Notes under the pieces: generated by a model
Database searches by the model: none
Seen by the model: only the letters and a program-made list of their open reading frames with translations
What the model was told of the DNA's origin: nothing
DNA from: Polyporus tsugae
Taxonomy: Eukaryota; Basidiomycota; Agaricomycetes; Polyporales; Polyporaceae
DNA length: 64,000 nucleotides
Direction of reading: 5' to 3'
NCBI GenBank assembly: GCA_024305745.1
Contig: JAHRBS010000010.1
Span: 3,045,501 to 3,109,500 of the forward strand
Position numbers and translations under genes: made by a program
Shown here: positions 23,149 through 34,568 of the stretch, one piece after another
How the letters are laid out: each line of letters starts with the position of its first letter
Numbering within the stretch: the stretch's first letter is position 1

Positions 23149-25821
23149 TTAGACGACGAGCTGCGGCAAGAACAGTCAGCATCCTCCTCCTCTATCCGCG
23201 CAGAGCGGCAGCAGGCACTCACAAGGGCAAGGTGGCCACCGACGACAGGGCGCGCGCGGAAGCCATTCACCGCGCCGTTGGTGGTCTCGTACCAGTCGCC
23301 GAGGGGCTGCGAGCTCTCGCCGTCCGCGGCGTACTTGCGCACCGAGCTGATGAGCAGGTCCCGAACCGAGTTCGACGTTACCAAGCCAGCAGTCCAGATT
23401 TCCCAGTCTGCGACGGGTGAGTGCAGCGCAGGGGATTGCGCGCAGAGAGAAAGTGCAATCAGCGATCTGGGAGTATCACACAGCATCGAGAGCACTTGAC
23501 TTACCAGACTTTGTGTACGTGTGGCTGTGGGGCGGGTGGTGTGGAGGTGGGGCCGGCTGATGAGGATCCTGGAAGCGAGAAGTATGTATGGGGAACACTC
23601 ACCGAGTATCCAGGGGAACGCCGAAATCCTGCGCGTGCGTCGAGTACCATTGGGTCTCTGTAGCCAAAAGCGTCAATGCCGGTGCACAAACCACAGGGAG
23701 ATAGAGAACTGACGGAGATCGAAGATGGATTTCGGGAAGACGTTAGTACCGAGCAGCTTGTCAGCATACAGGTTGTACGCCAAGCCCCACGAAGCATCAT
23801 TGCCGTAGTTGAGGGTCAGGTGCGTCTTGTCGCTGGATAGCGCCAGGGTCTGCCACTGCTGGACGTAGGACGTCGCGATGTCCGAGTAGTTCTTAGCCTT
23901 CGCGTGGTCACCAACGATGTCCGCGATCTTGGACATCGCCTTGATGCCGACGATACCCTTGATGGCGAGGTTGGTCTGGTTCGCGAGACGGCCAGCAAAA
24001 TCGTCCGTCGACAGCTGCTCCGCGGGGATGAGGGAATCCTCGATGAGGTACTGCGTCCACTGATCGAGGAGGTTGTAGTATTTCTTGATGAGCGTGGTGT
24101 CCTTCCCCTTTTGCGCGAGCGAAAGGGTCATGATGAGCATGTTGCCGGACTCCTCGACCTGCATCGCCTCATCCTTGCCGTCGTTGTGTCCGATCGCCTT
24201 CGGGTAGTGCGCGCCCATATCGTGCACGGCCCACTTGTTCGGGTACTGGCCGGTCGCTTGGTAGCGGAACAGCGGTTCGAGCATCTGGGTGCCGAGGGCT
24301 GGGTTGGTGTAGAGGAAGATCGGCCACGCTGGGAAGATGACATCAACGGTGTTGGTGTTGCCGTCCGAGGAAATCTCCTTCATGAACGTCATGATGTCGG
24401 ACGTGTTGAAGTTGCCCTTCGAATCCTTCGACACGGTGATCTCGATGGAACCGAAAGCCTGGCGGACGGAGAGTGCTACGATGTCGGCATAGTCGGAAGA
24501 GATCTTGGACGCGTCAGCCTTGACCTTAGCGTCGAACGTATGCGCGCGCGAGAGGGCGTTGGCGTAGTCGTGGATGAAGGTCGAGATGGCGCTTGAGACG
24601 GTCCTGTACTTGGTCCAGAAGAGGGTGGAGCGGTCCTGATGACCATTGTTCGCAGTAATGTACTGCACGGCAGGGTCGCGAACGTGGCCGACTACGAAGA
24701 GGACGGGTTTGGTAGCGGAAGAACTGACGGTGCCGAGGTCGTGGGAGAAACCGAAGACGGGCCATCTGTCGGAGACGGCACGGAAGTTGGTGTCCGCCGT
24801 GTTGGCCAGAGCACCGTTGCTGATGAACCGCTGCCGGACGACCGTGTCCTGGCCAGTTTGCCAGGTCGCGCCGGTAGTCTACAGAAACGTGATATAGTTC
24901 AATCATACTCAGCACAGGATAATGGTTCCGTAATGGCAAAGCATCACTAACGTTCAAGGTTGCGTGGTATGCGGATCCGTCTGTGAGAATGGATCAGCAT
25001 CTCGCATGCCTTGTGATTGTGAACCAACTTACACTGGGTGTGGTCGCTAACTTCACCATAGATGAACTGAGATGAGAGCGAAACCTGGTGGGTGAGTACG
25101 TCGCCGGTCGTAGTCGTCCAGTTGGCGACCAAGCTATTGTCGCCGGTGACCCACTCCGCAGAGATATCGGTGTATACCTGGACGTGGTGCGATTTACCGT
25201 CATTTGATTTGACGGAAACTGCAAGGTATGAAAGAGGGAGAGACTGGCGGACGAGATTGGACGGCTGCACCGAGATGCATGAGAATACTGGAGCGGCCCG
25301 ATACAGGCATAACAAAACGTACCTCGACAGGGCTGAGGAAGGTCGCCGTCAGATCGACGGGGCCAGCGGTGAGTGTGAAGACGCTCTGAGTGGAGGTGAA
25401 CTACAAAATTTGACATCAGCACGCGTACATCAAAGCCCCCATCGTGGTAGGGACTCGCCTCAAAGCTCGTTTGTGTAGCCTTGGATGAACCGGCAACGTT
25501 GGGGGCACCCAGCCAGGTGTAGGTCGTGCCGTCAACTTTGACGTAGCCTGCCCATCCGAGGGTCTAGAGAGCAGGGTACGTTAGAACTAATGGCGAGCAG
25601 CCGAAGCAAATGGAGATGCATACACTGCCCGTCCAGAAAGTCGGCCAAGCGTCGTTCAAAGCAGTTCCGGCGCCCTGGGGAAGCCAAGCTGAGAGGTATG
25701 GTGTGCGAACCGCGAGCGGAACAGAGGCTGGGTTGAAAGGCGTAGCACTCCACGTGACTGCGGCCGCAACGGGGCCAAGCAAGAGGAACGCCCCGCTGAC
25801 GAGGAGAGCTGGCACGTACAT
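23149..25821 (-). CDS. Secreted glutaminase GtaA (DUF5127/DUF4965/DUF1793 family)
   Basis: Extracellular fungal glutaminase releasing glutamate and ammonia from glutamine. The ATG at 25821 starts a signal peptide (MYVPALLVSGAFLLLGPVAA) followed by VTWSATPFNPASVPLAVRTPYLSAW. Exon 2 gives LGWAGYVKVDGTTYTWLG. Later exons carry TDISAEWVTGDNS, RQRFISNGALANTADTNFRAVSDRWPVFGFSHDLG, and the long central exon (24668-23750) with SSDYADIVALSVRQAFG, FPAWPIFLYTNP, QYPNKWAVHDMG and EESGNMLIM. The C-terminal exons give TQWYSTHAQDFGVPLD, HTYTKSDWEIWTA, QPLGDWYETTNG, FRARPVVGGHLALLVV and the stop at 23149. All main family blocks are present, so this copy looks intact. A tandem relative at 27.3-29.0 kb is decayed. 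Confidence 0.88.
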
Positions 25822-27251
25822 GATTGTCTTGAGGGACGCGGCCAGAGGGGATGACGGCCTCAGGCGGGGAGACACAGTCATCAATAAATATCCCACCCGA
25901 AGTGGGAGGAGAGCCACCCCGAGTCCTCGGCGGCTCAGCCAGCTCGCTACGATCAGAGTCTATCAGAGTATGATGACGGTCCGTGCAGACGCCGGCACTT
26001 CGACCTCATGTGGTTTGCATGTGGTGGAGAAGTTTTGGAGCCGCAAGACCATGCTGAACCCCAGTCAGGTGCACCACAATGTGACCTAGGCTGAATATAA
26101 TAGTAATAAGAAAATATCCGTCGTCTTACCTTCCATCTTGACAATGTGATGCGTGAATTCGAATCCGAACCGCTGTAATCCCGTTCGTGGAACCAGAGTG
26201 GAACCAGGCGAAGGAGAAGAGATAGGTTCGACGCAGTCCCCTCTCACGTCGACCACGCTGACACGTGGACGGTCTTGGTATGAGACTAGGAGAAGAGAGT
26301 CGAGGCTACAGTTGGGTTACAGTGGGACGTCGGCAATCAGGCCAGAGAAAGGTGCTTGCGTGGCTTGCAGGGTTGTTAGTGTGAATCATCACGATGGTCG
26401 GCAACTGGTTCCCAGGGAGAATTTTTGATAATACAGTGCAGCCTCGTCACAGTCCCCGTTTCGTGTGGAGGTCGAGGTTCTGGAGCCCGGAGGGTTCTGG
26501 ATATCTTGAAGTAGTCTGCCAGAAGGACAATGAGAACCTCAGTGCGAAGCCATCGGAAGCCGACGAAGACCCACAGTGTGCGCAAGAAGCTACGACCCTC
26601 TTGATGGTGCACAAACTGAAGGCGGAAATAATGAATATCAGATGGCAAACGTAGCAAGCGGACTGGACTGTGATCATGAGTACTAGTAGACGACTTACAA
26701 AGTTACTTATCGCACAGTCACACCGGCTCAGGTCGGACTCGTCAATATTAGACGCTCGACGCTAGTGCATGCAGTTCAAATTGTGAAGCAGGCGATATAT
26801 GCGCTTTGCGTTCTCCATATTGGCCTGTGAGGTACGAGAGTGTCGACTCTCATAGAAAGTAGTACATACAAACATGCCGACAACGGTGATGGCGAATCAA
26901 GCTGCACTAACTCAGGTTGGTCCAAGGTCACTGCTAGTCCTTTGACCGGGAGATGGAAAGCAAAACACAGTCAGGACAGCAAGCATATCTCGATCGTGAC
27001 GTGCAGTGCTGACAGGTAGCAAAAACGAGTCTGGCAGCTTGCTATGAACACCATACACCCATGCTGAAGCGTGGAGAGTCAGGTGCGTGTGTGAATATGT
27101 ACAAGGTCGCGAGAGAGTTGTCGCAGGGATACCGAATCCTTCAACTGATTGCATGTATACACAATCGATGTCGATGTCAAAACATGTCACGGCGGACAGT
27201 TGAAATTGAAGCGGGCGCGTATCTTCATTAGGGAAAGATGGTGCAGCACTT
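25822..27251. other. Intergenic between the two glutaminase copies
   Basis: About 1.4 kb with no ORF that resembles a protein family. The first part is the upstream region of the intact glutaminase. The rest is AT-richer than the neighbouring genes and may be degraded sequence. No repeats with clear ends were seen. Confidence 0.4.
25881..25890 (-). promoter_or_regulatory. Candidate TATA element of the glutaminase gene
   Basis: The minus strand reads TATTTATT about 60 bp before the start codon. A similar CATAAATACCCC stretch occurs near 29492 upstream of the pseudogene. Position and composition suit a TATA-like site, but nothing else supports it. Confidence 0.35.
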
Positions 27252-28980
27252 TTATACAACAAGCAAGAGAAGAAGGTTAAGCACGGAAACTCGGTGGAGC
27301 AACGAAGGAGTACTTACAAGGGCAAGGTGACCACCGGCAACAGTGCGCGCGCGGAAGCCCTTCACAGACCGTCAGTGGTCTCGTACCAATCGCCAAGGGG
27401 CTGCGAGCTCTTGCCGTCCGCAGCGCACTTGCGGACAGAGCTGACGAGCATGTCGCGGACCGAAGTCGACATGATCAGGCCGGCGGTCCAGATCTCCCAG
27501 TCTGTAACGGATAAAGAATAACGGGTACGATCAATCATCACGAGCACGAGACAACGCCGAAAGAGTTCGGCTTACCAGACTTAGTGTACGTGTGCCTGTG
27601 AGTCGAGTGGTGTGAACATGACGAACCGTTACCGTACCGCTGATCAGCGGTCTGGACACAATAAGTGAGGTGCGCACAAGCACTTACCGGGTGTCGAGGA
27701 GAACGCCGTAGGCGAGCGCGTGGTCCGCGTATCACTTGGTCTCTGACCTGGCGTTAGACTTAGAATACAACATAAAAACAAGATACTGACAGAGGTCGAA
27801 GATGGACTGCGGGAAGGCGTTGGTGCCGAGCAGCTTGTCGGCATACAGGCTGTACGCCAGGCCCCACGACGAGTCGTTACCATATGCCAGGGTCAGGTGG
27901 GTCTTGTCGGTGAAGAGAGCAAGGTTCTGCCACTGCTGGACGTAAGACGTCGCGATGTCTGAATAGTTCTTAGCCTTCGCATGGTCACCGACGATGTCCG
28001 CGATCTTGGACATCGCCTTGATGCCGACGATACCCTTGATGGCGAGGTTGGTCTGGTTCGCGAGACGACCAGCAAAGTCGTCCGTCGACAGCCGCAGCGC
28101 CGGGATGAGCGAGTCTTCAATCAAGTACTGAGTCCACTGGTCGAGGAGATTGTAGTACTTCTTGAGGAGGTGTCGTTGGCCTTCTGAGCGAGGGAGAGGG
28201 TCATGATGAGCATGTTGCCGGACTCCTCAGCTTGCATCCCCTCATCCTGCCCGTCGTTCTGGCCGAGGGCCTTGGGGTACGAGGAGCCCATGTCGTGCAC
28301 AGCCCACTTATTCGGGTACTGACCGGTTGCCTGGTACTCGAAGAGGGGGGGCAAGAAGCTGCTTGCCAAGCGCGGGGTTGGTGTAGAGGAAGATGGGCCA
28401 CGCTGGGAAGATAACATCGACGGTGTTGACGTTACCATCGGAGGAGATTTCCTTCATGAACGTCAAGATGTCGTCCTTATCGTACTGGCCGTGCTTCTTT
28501 GAGACGGTGATCTCAATGTATCCGAGGGCTTGACGAACCGAAAGGGCGACGAGGTCGGCGTAATCAGACGAGATCTTGGATGCGTCGGCCTTGACCTTGG
28601 CGTCGAACGGGCTCGCATGCGCGAGGGCATTGGCGTAGTCGTGGATGAAGGTCGAGATGGCGCTCGAGACCGTTCTGTACTTGGTCCAGAAGAGGACAGA
28701 GCGTTCCTGGCGGCCGTTGTTCTTTGTTATGCACTACACGGCAGGGTCGCGGATGTGGCCTACCACGAAGACAACGGACTCGGTCGCCGTTCCAGAATGC
28801 GGCCCATTGGTCATTCAATGTAGTGCCGGCGCCTTGAGGAAGGCAAACTGAGAGATAGGGCGTGTGGACCGCGAGGGGAACAGCTGCTGGATTGAAAGGC
28901 GTAGCATCCCACGTCACTGCACCCAGGACGGGAGCCAGGAGCAGGGTGGCCCCGGTGGCGAGGAGGGCTGGCACGTACAT
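27252..28980 (-). pseudogene. Decayed tandem copy of the glutaminase gene
   Basis: The ATG at 28980 starts a signal peptide and N-terminus very like the intact gene (MYVPALLATGATLLLAPVLG, then TWDATPFNPAAVPLAVHTPYL). Right after the FWNG block the sequence jumps to the FVVGH(I/V)RDPAV block, so the exons between, roughly 350 residues of the parent, are missing. Further lesions: an in-frame TAG after RDPAV (near 28735), one extra C in a C run near 28350, loss of two bases near 28170, a TGA where the parent has Trp (ETQW, near 27730), and a last junction without a clear acceptor. The remaining blocks (VRQALGYIEITVSK, FPAWPIFLYTNP, AGRLANQTNLAIKGIVGIK) are highly similar to the parent. It cannot make the enzyme. 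Confidence 0.88.
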
Positions 28981-30326
28981 GGTGTCTTTGCGAGACAAGT
29001 TCAAGGAGGATGTGGAAGTTGTTACGACTGGCCATTGAGTAAGGACCAGGGAGACTTACGAGACAAGCAAGGGCGTCAACGAGCACTTGTGCAGCGAGAG
29101 CGGAGCCAGGCTCAACGGTCAGGGCTGGAGACAAGATGTATTGAGTAAGTAGGTGTCTACGAGCGAAATACAGCGAGGCTTACCTGGAGACAAGAGGTCG
29201 AAACTGAGGTCTCCAGGCAGTGAAGTACAGTTCCTTATATACGTATAGAGGACAATGAGAACCCGGGGACAATAGGTAACTATGGACACGGGTGAACAAT
29301 GGAAACGGAACAATAGCGACGACGGACAATAAGGAGCTATTGTGCTGAGGAACAAAGGACGAGATACAATGCAACGGAGAACAATAAGTACGACGTGAAA
29401 AGTCGATCATCTGGAAAAGGAAACTAAGGCACTGGTAGCAGGCACCAAATGGAACATTCATGACAGAAGTGGAGTGAAGAGACCAAACTGTCCATAAATA
29501 CCCCGATCCGAGGTGAACCAGTGGAATAAGATTCAGCTGGGCCCATCGCTTAGCATGGCACAATCAGAAGTCGACGGTCCCGAGTGCCGATTATGGGGCA
29601 AAATGCGCTATAGCTCCGCAGCATTTCGCAAGATCTTGTTCGGCTGGGCTACATCGTCAGTCAGGTGGACTGTAAATTTAGTGAGACACGAGATCCTTGC
29701 CGTGGAGAAAGGTGGAGAAGGAGTCGAAATAAATACATACCAATATCAGTGGCAATATGCAACTAAGGATCCCACCATCCCAGCACGAACGATACACAAA
29801 TCACGAGCTGTGCTCCGATGGGAACGCATACCGTCAAGGGCCAATGCAATGAGTATGCAATGCTATAAAACAGAAAGGTAATCAACCAAATGACCATGTA
29901 TGATGTGATAGCCCGGCGCGGCGTGTCTAGCTACTTACATACAAGACAAACACTGGAGACAGCTGCTGTGACCGACACCGTGAGGTGGTGGTACTTGAGT
30001 AATGCATGGGCTTGACCTGATCATGAGTCAAGGAACCCGAACGGGGGTCGGCTGGGCAAGACGATCCGCCTATTGACAGTCATGCAGAGTGTTTGTATAG
30101 ATACTGTTTAGATCGCCCTCGTTCATTTGTCACAAATTTCAGATGGAAGGGGTGGAGTGAGCATTGTGAAACATCGACGACCCGTTGGTCATGCAGTCAT
30201 GAGTCGGCTAAGGGTTGTCATTTGATGTGAAACCGGTCCCTCTGGATTGAATTGTTGCGTTTCTTGGTGCGTCGACACGAACGGGATGAGATCCATGTCG
30301 ATTGGTGGCTGAAAGGTCAGGGATGC
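28981..30326. other. Intergenic, between glutaminase pseudogene and retrotransposon
   Basis: About 1.35 kb without a recognisable gene. Short repeated ACAATAG/GGACAAT-like phrases occur at about 29240-29400, an irregular low-complexity stretch. The five bases next to the retrotransposon (GATGC, 30322-30326) are its target-site copy. Confidence 0.4.
30322..30326. repeat. Target-site duplication, left copy (GATGC)
   Basis: GATGC immediately precedes the left LTR and recurs directly after the right LTR at 37321-37325. This marks a clean integrase-mediated insertion. Confidence 0.9.
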
Positions 30327-30744
30327 TGTCACAGCCGAACAACTGTGCCACAAAACAAACAAAAGGGGGGGCTCACTGATGGAGACACACAGAGGGTGGC
30401 AACAGAAGTAGAGGATAGATTGGCCTAGACTAGAAGGCAGAGGATGGCAGGGGCTGTTAAGCTGCCTACAGATGATGGGGGAATGAACAAGAGACAGAAT
30501 CTGAGGTCTCTGAGCCCACATCACAGCCCTTATATACTATACATGACAGGTGCACAGACCACCTGGCTTCAGGGCAGGCTTGGGTACTGATGGCAGGTGA
30601 GCCAGTCCAAAAGGAGAACAAAGAGGTAAGTACTATTACATAATGATGACCAGTGTCCAGGCTAGAGTCCGGAAATGGGTGAACCTGGGGTTAGGGTTGG
30701 TGGCTGTGACTGCGGTACCAAACGTGGCGCGAAAAACCATGACA
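30327..30744 (-). repeat. 3' LTR (left end)
   Basis: 418 bp, TGTCACAGCC...CCATGACA. It differs from the other LTR at five sites: CTGAGG/CTAAGG, GGCTGTGA/GGCTATGA, ACTGCGG/ACTGTGG, GGCGCG/GGTGCG and CCATGACA/CCGTGACA. Several are CpG-to-TpG/CpA changes. Confidence 0.95.
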
Positions 30745-30758
30745 CTACCCCCTCCTCA
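30745..30758 (-). other. Polypurine tract
   Basis: On the element strand GAGGAGGGGGTAG abuts the 3' LTR. This is the usual position and composition of the plus-strand primer for reverse transcription. Confidence 0.75.
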
Positions 30759-33700
30759 AGGCTGAGCTCCAGCGAAGCGATCGTACCAAACTTGACGATT
30801 AAACTGAGCTTGTACCAGCCATGGATTGGTGAGGGATATTGGTTGGACAGCGTCAGGGTGCGAGGTGTGGAATTCATCGAGTAGTTCTTTGCAGTGCTTG
30901 ACATTCCGTACTGGTTCCCAAGTGGCTTCGCTGATATCATATCCAACCCATTTCACAAGGTATTGGACATATCCGTAGTAGGCCTTGGAGTCGAGGATCT
31001 TTTCAACCTCAAACTCATCATGTCCTTCCACCTCTATGGCTGGTGGTTTCGACAGGTTACGGTTGCCGATCTCATCCTCGTGGTAGGGGATGAGTTTGGA
31101 AGCATGGAAGACAGGGTGGACCTTGTTCGTGGCTGGGAGTTGTAGACGGAAGTCGACAGGCCCAACTTGGTCGATGATTTTGTAGGGCCCATAGTTCTTT
31201 GCCGATAACTTTGCTGATGACTGTTTGATCCTGAGGTCCCTTTCCTTGAGGAGGACTTTGTCCCCAACCTTGAATGGCACTTCACTCTTATGCTCGTCGT
31301 AGTACCACTTCATCCGTTCTGCAGTGAGGGTTAGGGATGCTTGGGCCTGTTCCCGGGCTTCCGTTCGGTACTGGAAGATGTCTTCGAGGGTCAGGAAACC
31401 TAGTTCTCCCTGTACATCTGGGGCCATCTTGGGGTGGTATCCGTATTCCACAAAGAAGGGTGATAAGCCGGTAGACACGTGTGCGGCATTGTTGTAGGAA
31501 AACTCCGCAGTGGATAGAAGGGAGGCCCAATTGTCTGGGCGGTGTTCGGTGAAGATCCGTAGGTACTGTTCCAATGACTGGTTGACTCGTTCTGTCTGAC
31601 CATTGGTTTGGGGGTAATAGGCTGTTGACATAGAGGCTCGGATGCCCAGCTTCCCACAAAACTCCTTGAAGAGCGCACTGGCAAACTGTGTTCCTCAATC
31701 TGAAATGATCTGTCAGGGTAGGCCATGATGTTTGAGTATGTGTTCGTAGACAAGCTCCGCTGCATCTGAGGCTGAGAAGTGGTCATCACATGCAAAGAAG
31801 TGGGCTCGCTTGGTCAACCGATCTACTACCACTGCGATGGCCATGTAAACATTGCCGTGTCTGTCACAGGACTCAGGAAGTTGAGTGATGAGGTCGATGC
31901 TCCAGATCTTCCATGGCCCAGCTGGGACTTCATTTGGCTGCAGTAGTCCGAAGGGAGGGTTGCATGAGGCTTTGTTACGTTGGCATGTATCGCACCCCTT
32001 GACATACTTCTTGACATCGACTGACATTTCAGGCCACCAGTAGTTGCGGCTGATAAGTTCCTGGGTCTTCCATCAGCCAGGGTGCCCAGCGAGTGTGGTG
32101 TCATGGTGGAGTTTGAGTAGCTCTAGTCGTAGTTCCTGGTCCTTTGGGACATAGACCTTTTCCCGATAGAGCAGGAGACCATTCTCGAAGTTCCATTCTT
32201 GCAGTGGTTTTCCAAACTCCCAAGGGCCGCTATTGAGCAGTGCCTTGTAATCCTTGGTCATTGTGTCATCTTCGAGTGCCTTCTTGATCTTGTCCAGTAG
32301 TTGCTTGTCGTCAACTTCAGAGGCGTGGGCAGTTTGCATGGCTTTGATGGCAAAAAACTCCGGCTTCAGCAGCGTTCGACCATCATTGTCGCTGCTTACC
32401 CCCTTCTCATGATCTGGCCTCCTGGACAGAGGGTCGGCACAAAGTATTGTCTTGCCGGGTCGGTGTCATAGGTTGAAGTTGAAACGGGAAAGGAATAAAC
32501 TCCAGCGAGCTTGGCGACGAGTGAGCTTCTGGGCCTGCCGGAAGTAGGTGAGGTTAAGGTGATCTGACCAGATCTCAACCGGCTCAGGGTGTCCCTCCAG
32601 GTAGTGGCAATATTCCTCCAAAGCACGTATGATGGCCAGTAACTCCTTGTCATAGATCTCATAGTTGCGTTCATGCTCATTCAAGGACTTGGAGTAAAAC
32701 ACTACTGGGTGCCATAGTTTATCTTCGCCCAACTGTTCCAGTACTGCCCCTGTGGCGAAGTCAGATGAGTCTGTTTCCAGGCGGAAAGGTGCAGTGTCAT
32801 TAGGGATTTGGAGGATTGGAGCAGTGGTGAAGGCGGTCTTGAGGCTCTGGAGGGTGTTTTCTTGATCTTCTCCCCACTGCCAAGGTGCGTCCTTGCAGGT
32901 GAGAACTGTGAGCGGGCGAGCTATCTTTGAGAAGTCCTTGATGAAACGTCGGTAGAAGTTGGCAAGGCCGAGGAAAGCCTGTACATGCTTGACTTTGGTA
33001 GGTGTCGGCCAGTTCTTTACACCTTCAACCTTGGCTGGGTCCATTGTGATGGAGTCCTTCGAGATGATCAGCCCAAGGAATTCAACCGACTGTTGTTCAA
33101 ACTTGCACTTCTCAGGCTTAATGAAGAGATCATTTGTCCGTAGTTTCTGGAGTACTCGTTCCGTGAGTTGCCGGTGAAGTGTGAGGTCATCTGTGAAGAT
33201 GAGGATATCGTCGATGTAAATTACCAGGTGTCCCGTAGCAATCTCCTCCTTGAGGATCTCATTCATCATAGCCTGGAAGGTGCTTGGGGCATTGCAAAGA
33301 CCAAAAGTCATCACCGTTGGCTCGTACGGACCACGGTGAGTGATAAACACTGCCTTCTCTTCATCTCCTTCCTGTATACGAACATTATTGTACCCCCACC
33401 TCAGGTCCAGCAAGGTGAAGATTGATGACTGAGATAAATGGTCAATAAGGTCCGGGATCCGTGGTATAGGGAACTTGTCCTTCTTGGTGACAGCATTGAG
33501 GGCGCGGTAGTCCTGTACTAGTCGCAGGCTGCCATCCTTTTTCTTGACAAAGAATACAGGAGCGGCAGCTGGGCTCTTTGACCTTCGGATATATCCCTTA
33601 GCTTCCTGTTCATCGATCCATCCATCGAGGGAGTTCCGTTCCTGGGGGTTGAGTGGGTAAAGCTTTGCTGGCTTTGGCAGTGTTGCTCCTTCCACAAACT

Positions 33701-34568
33701 CGATGGGGTGGTCATAGGGCTTGCGAGTTGGCATCCGCTCTGAAGCTGTCTTGGAAAACACGTCACCGTACTGATAATAGTGGGTGGGCACATGATTAGA
33801 CCAGTAGTCCTTGTCTTGGCTTCCTGGCACTGGTGTTCCTTCCTTCTTCTCCTCAATCCGTGTTCGCAGAGTGCGGGCATCAGGGTCATCAGAAAACTGC
33901 ATCCAATGTACAAACTGTTCGGCACTGTCCCAGGGCTCACGGTCTAGCTGACTGTAGGTGTCTTGTGCAAACTCCTCTAGTCGGGGCTCCTCCACCGTCC
34001 GGATTTCTTCGTCCTGTACCGAAACTGGGTTGGGTAGACAGGTGTGCGGGCAGCGTGTAAACTTTACTTGACCTGCCTTCCAATCGACTTCTGGGTTGTG
34101 TTCCCGGAGGAAAGTCATGCCAATAATGATATCCCGGTTTCCTATATCTGTGACCAGAAAGGGCTGCCAACTAGTGCGGTTGTCGATTGTGACAAGACAC
34201 CGGACATAGTGCGTGATCAGACCCTTCTTGTTCTCCATTGCATCGGCATTGAACACTTGTATCTCTCGTGAGAGGTGTCGTAATTCCAGGCCATGTTCCT
34301 GAACAAAACGATAGTGTGCAAAACTCGAATAGGCTCCACAATCTAGGAGCCCTTCTGACAGGATTTCACGTATTCCTTGCCTGAGGGTGAGTTTTAAATC
34401 GAGTGACTGTCGCTGTCTGCGTGATGAAGCGAGATATACATAGTTCAATTTAGGTACAAATGATTCCTCTAGGTGGTTTACGTTACTAGTACATATGGAT
34501 TGGATGTTACGGCCAGTCCCCGTTACATCCGCTGGAGAAAATCCTGCTCGTTGGTCTCGATGATCCAT
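30756..34568 (-). pseudogene. pol polyprotein (PR-RT-RH-IN-chromodomain), interrupted by four TGA codons
   Basis: A single 1,271-codon frame with no frameshift but four in-frame TGA codons at 32466-32468, 32073-32075, 31713-31715 and 31695-31697. Domains in order: aspartic protease with a D-C-G-A active-site motif (LLDCGAYSSF); reverse transcriptase (DYRALNAVTKKDKFPIPRI, YIDDILIF); RNase H (ETDSSDFATGAVLEQ, YDKELLAIIRALEE); integrase with its HH-CC zinc region (LHHDTTLAGHPG...CDTCQRNK) and catalytic core (WSIDLITQLP, then YYPQTNGQTERVNQSLEQ); a GPY-type segment; and a C-terminal chromodomain (KILDSKAYYGYVQYLVKWVG, SEATWEP). By family comparison, the codons at the stops lie where Arg is usual. 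The frame starts 46 nt before the gag stop in the -1 frame. Confidence 0.92.

Noticed and set aside
23904..24596. 230-codon plus-strand ORF
   Set aside because: Antisense shadow of the highly conserved glutaminase central exon.
30693..30704. TTAGGGTT, telomere-like sequence in the LTR
   Set aside because: A single unit, present in both LTRs as part of the repeat; no tandem array.
31034..31698. Overlapping short minus-strand ORFs inside the retrotransposon
   Set aside because: They are other frames of the integrase/chromodomain region, whose own frame is clear apart from TGA codons.
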